Assembly: GCA_023382595.1 (NCBI GenBank)
Contig: JAHDWB010000002.1
Location: 372,001 to 436,000, forward strand
DNA length: 64,000 bases
Direction of reading: 5' to 3'
Source of the DNA: Anaerolineales bacterium
Lineage (GTDB): Bacteria > Chloroflexota > Anaerolineae > Anaerolineales > Villigracilaceae
The position numbers were made by a program, and so were the translations under genes. Positions 61,912 to 64,000 of the stretch are shown here, piece after piece. The notes beneath the pieces were generated by a model, which was given only the letters and a program-made list of their open reading frames with translations, did not search any database and was not told where the DNA came from. Within the stretch, counting starts at the first letter, position 1. Each line of letters starts with the position of its first letter.

Positions 61912-63303
61912 ATGTGGCACGAATATATCAATGCAACATCCACCGATGAGGTCATTCAGATCCTCGCCGAAAAACGGGAACGCGCCCGCGTTGTCGCCGG
62001 CGGCACCGACCTGATCCTCGAACTCGAGCGCGGCGCCCGCAAGGGCATCGAAACCCTGATCGACGTCACGCGCATCCCCCAACTCAATCAGATCACAATC
62101 GACGAAGACGACGTCATCCATCTTGGCGCGCTGGTCACCCACAACGACTGCGCCGCCTCGAAACTCATCCGCAAACGCGCCTATCCGCTGGCGCGCGCGG
62201 CATGGGAGGTCGGCGCGCCGCAGATCCGCAACCGCGGCACCATCGCCGGCAATCTCATCACCGCCTCGCCCGCCAACGACACCATCACCCCGCTGATGGC
62301 GCTCGGCGCAAAAGTGACCCTGCTCTCTGCGCGCGGCGAACGCGTCGTCCCGCTCAAAAAATTCTACACCGGCGTGCGCAAGACCGTGATGGAAGCCGAC
62401 GAAATGCTGGTGGACATCTCCTTCCCCGCCCTGACGAAACACCAGCGCGGGACGTTCATCAAACTGGCATTGCGGCGCGCACAGGCGATCTCCGTGGCCA
62501 ATGCCGCGCTCATCCTGGACCTGAGATCTGATACCATCAGATCCGCCTCCATCACGCTGGGGTCGGTGACTCCCATCATCGCGCATGCGACCAAAGCCGA
62601 GAAATTCCTGGCTGGCAAAAAGCTCAACGACAAGAACATCGCCGAAGCTGCCGAGCTGGCTGTCAAATCCGCCACCCCCATCGACGATGTGCGCGGCTCC
62701 GCCAGTTACCGCCGCGAGATGGTGCGCGTCACCGTCAAACGCGGGCTGACCGCCCTGCGCGATGAGACCGAGCAAAAGGGCATGCCGAAGAAGCCTGTTC
62801 TGCTCCGCACAAATTCAGAATTCAAAATTCAAAAATCTGAATTTCCAAAATCCCCGATTGAAACTACGATAAACGGAAAGAAATATTCCTTCACCAGCGG
62901 ACACAGCAAAACGCTCCTGCGCCTGCTGCGCGAAGAAGGCATGTTGACCGGCACCAAGGAAGGCTGCGCCGAAGGGGAATGCGGCGCCTGCACCGTCTTC
63001 CTCGATGGGCAGGCTGTCATGTCCTGCCTTGTGCCTGCGCCGCGCGCGCACGGCGCAGAGATCACCACCATCGAAGGGTTGGCGGATGACAGCCGCCTCC
63101 ACCCCGTACAGGAAGCCTTCGTCGAGCACGGAGCCGTCCAATGCGGATACTGCACGCCCGGCTTCATCATGTCCGGCGCGAAACTGCTGGAGGAGAAGCC
63201 CAGCCCCACGCGGAACGAGATCGAGCAAGCCATCACCGGCAATTTATGCCGCTGTACCGGTTATTACAAGATCGTCAAAGCGCTGGAAGACGCCGCCAAT
63301 TAA
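61912..63303 (+). CDS. Molybdenum hydroxylase FAD subunit fused to [2Fe-2S] subunit (CoxM-CoxS)
   Basis: The 463-residue fusion has the FAD-binding PCMH domain (1-175: VVAGGTDLILELERG, IRNRGTIAGNLITASPANDT), the CoxM C-terminal domain (to about 290), a linker, and a two-cluster CoxS domain. In the last, GCAEGECGACTVFLDG then SCLVPA ligates the plant-type cluster, and VQCGYCTPGF with CRCTGYY the second. Both sites are intact, unlike the fusion at 34744. It should pass electrons from the large subunit starting at 63745. The linker contains an AT-rich near-repeat (62814-62841). Confidence 0.92.
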   Translation: MWHEYINATSTDEVIQILAEKRERARVVAGGTDLILELERGARKGIETLIDVTRIPQLNQITIDEDDVIHLGALVTHNDCAASKLIRKRAYPLARAAWEVGAPQIRNRGTIAGNLITASPANDTITPLMALGAKVTLLSARGERVVPLKKFYTGVRKTVMEADEMLVDISFPALTKHQRGTFIKLALRRAQAISVANAALILDLRSDTIRSASITLGSVTPIIAHATKAEKFLAGKKLNDKNIAEAAELAVKSATPIDDVRGSASYRREMVRVTVKRGLTALRDETEQKGMPKKPVLLRTNSEFKIQKSEFPKSPIETTINGKKYSFTSGHSKTLLRLLREEGMLTGTKEGCAEGECGACTVFLDGQAVMSCLVPAPRAHGAEITTIEGLADDSRLHPVQEAFVEHGAVQCGYCTPGFIMSGAKLLEEKPSPTRNEIEQAITGNLCRCTGYYKIVKALEDAAN

Positions 63304-63315
63304 AAAGAGGCTTTT

Positions 63316-63738
63316 ATGAGTAAATATCAGAGTTCAGTGGTAAAGACATCCAGACAGAAGGTCAAGGAACCGCATTTTGCCTGGCGCGGGATCGGATGTC
63401 TGATGATGATCATCATTCCGATCATTTCCGCCACCGCCGGATATGAGACCGTTCAATATGGGCTCAATAACGGATGGGCGATCCCCTATCAATTACTGGG
63501 CACCCCGCGCTATCCTGAATTCTTTTATGCCTCCAACGGGTTGATGACCCTGCTGAGTCCGATCACGGCAACCCCCCATTTCTATGCCTACGCAGCGGCA
63601 ACCATTCTGTACATGATCGTGCTCGGCGGCGTCGTGTCATTACTCTATGCGGTCGTCTACCGCATCGTCGGTCCCGCCAAATACGGACCGCTCGACGTGC
63701 CGCCTCCCAACATCAAATTCAAGAAATACAAACGATAG
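63316..63738 (+). CDS. Small membrane protein within the molybdenum hydroxylase operon
   Basis: The 140-residue protein has two clear hydrophobic segments (about 27-50, IGCLMMIIIPIISATAG; and about 92-118, AAATILYMIVLGGVVSLLYAVVY). Between them is a Tyr/Pro-rich loop likely outside the membrane. Gaps to neighbours are 12 and 6 bases, so it is in the operon between the FAD/FeS and molybdenum subunits. No family recognised; it might tether the enzyme to the membrane. Confidence 0.7.
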   Translation: MSKYQSSVVKTSRQKVKEPHFAWRGIGCLMMIIIPIISATAGYETVQYGLNNGWAIPYQLLGTPRYPEFFYASNGLMTLLSPITATPHFYAYAAATILYMIVLGGVVSLLYAVVYRIVGPAKYGPLDVPPPNIKFKKYKR

Positions 63739-63744
63739 GAAGCC

Positions 63745-64000
63745 ATGCAAAATCAATCTGTCGGCTCATCATACACGCGCGTGGATGCGCGCGGCAAAGT
63801 CACAGGCGAAACGCCCTACTCCGGCGACTTCGTCATGCCCGGCATGCTGCACATGAAGATCCTGTTCGCCGAACGCCCTCATGCCAGGGTCAAGGACATC
63901 CGCACGGAAAAGGCGCTTGCCGCGCCCGGTGTTGCAGCGGTCTACACGGCAAAGGACGTGCCCGTCAACGAGTACGGTTTGCAGATCCCAGACCAGCCCG
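63745..64000 (+). CDS. Molybdenum hydroxylase large subunit (CoxL-like), N-terminal part (partial)
   Basis: Only about 85 residues are visible before the window ends. They match the start of the aldehyde oxidase/xanthine dehydrogenase a/b hammerhead domain: YTRVDARGKVTGETPYSGDFVMPGMLHMKILFAERPHARVKDI, then APGVAAVYTAKDVP. The molybdenum site lies beyond the edge. AGGAAG precedes ATG 63745, 6 bases after the membrane-protein gene. Confidence 0.9.
   Translation, partial: MQNQSVGSSYTRVDARGKVTGETPYSGDFVMPGMLHMKILFAERPHARVKDIRTEKALAAPGVAAVYTAKDVPVNEYGLQIPDQP

Overview
The window looks like a chromosomal piece of an Anaerolineae-type Chloroflexota bacterium. The basis is a complete-looking bacterial F420 cluster, KorAB-type 2-oxoacid:ferredoxin oxidoreductase, several CoxM/CoxS/CoxL (xanthine dehydrogenase family) genes, a DhnA-type class I aldolase, fairly high GC and many ATGA-type gene overlaps. 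The taxonomic call is inference. I see no rRNA, tRNA, CRISPR array, transposase or integrase gene. Most genes are housekeeping or secondary metabolism and are densely packed.

Layout. 1-7.1 kb: mostly minus-strand metabolic genes (partial GCS2-like gene, PLP aminotransferase behind a terminator/antiterminator leader, ABM monooxygenase, VOC protein, sulfatase-modifying-factor-type lipoprotein, acyl-CoA synthetase). 7.2-13.5 kb: plus-strand genes for uracil salvage, an amidase, a DUF1801 protein, a methyltransferase interrupted by two adjacent in-frame UGA codons, and a secernin-like hydrolase. 13.6-19.5 kb: proline dehydrogenase, a beta-lactamase-fold protein, a coiled-coil zinc-ribbon protein and a membrane NACHT/HEAT protein. 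19.5-26.0 kb: amidohydrolase, then F420 genes (npdG, cofE, F420-binding PPOX protein, FbiB-C-like reductase, cofD, cofC, luciferase-like F420 oxidoreductase). FO synthase is not in the window.

26.1-43.3 kb: hydroxyacid dehydrogenase, thioesterase, FAD subunit of a molybdenum hydroxylase, zinc-type alcohol dehydrogenase, a CcrM-like solitary DNA methyltransferase, an M16C peptidase, a nucleotidyltransferase two-gene module, a fused molybdenum hydroxylase whose N-terminal [2Fe-2S] ligands are all replaced, CBS-type pyrophosphatase, XdhC, Rnk/GreA-like protein, SPFH protein with a C-terminal HTH, and the bifunctional NAD(P)HX repair enzyme.

43.4-46.2 and 53.5-60.0 kb are AT-richer accessory stretches. 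Small, mostly plus-strand genes (membrane proteins, GNAT, YkvA, Imm74-like, NTF2-like, VOC, DinB, glycine-zipper) are separated by a shared family of GC-rich, hairpin-forming repeats that often end in GTTGGG. This resembles an integron-type cassette array or a REP/MITE-driven island. Between the two stretches lie a GntR-type regulator with a good promoter, korAB, an MFS transporter, arfB and envelope genes. 60.0-64.0 kb: class I aldolase, a conserved protein, and the start of a second molybdenum hydroxylase operon (CoxM-CoxS fusion, small membrane protein, truncated CoxL).
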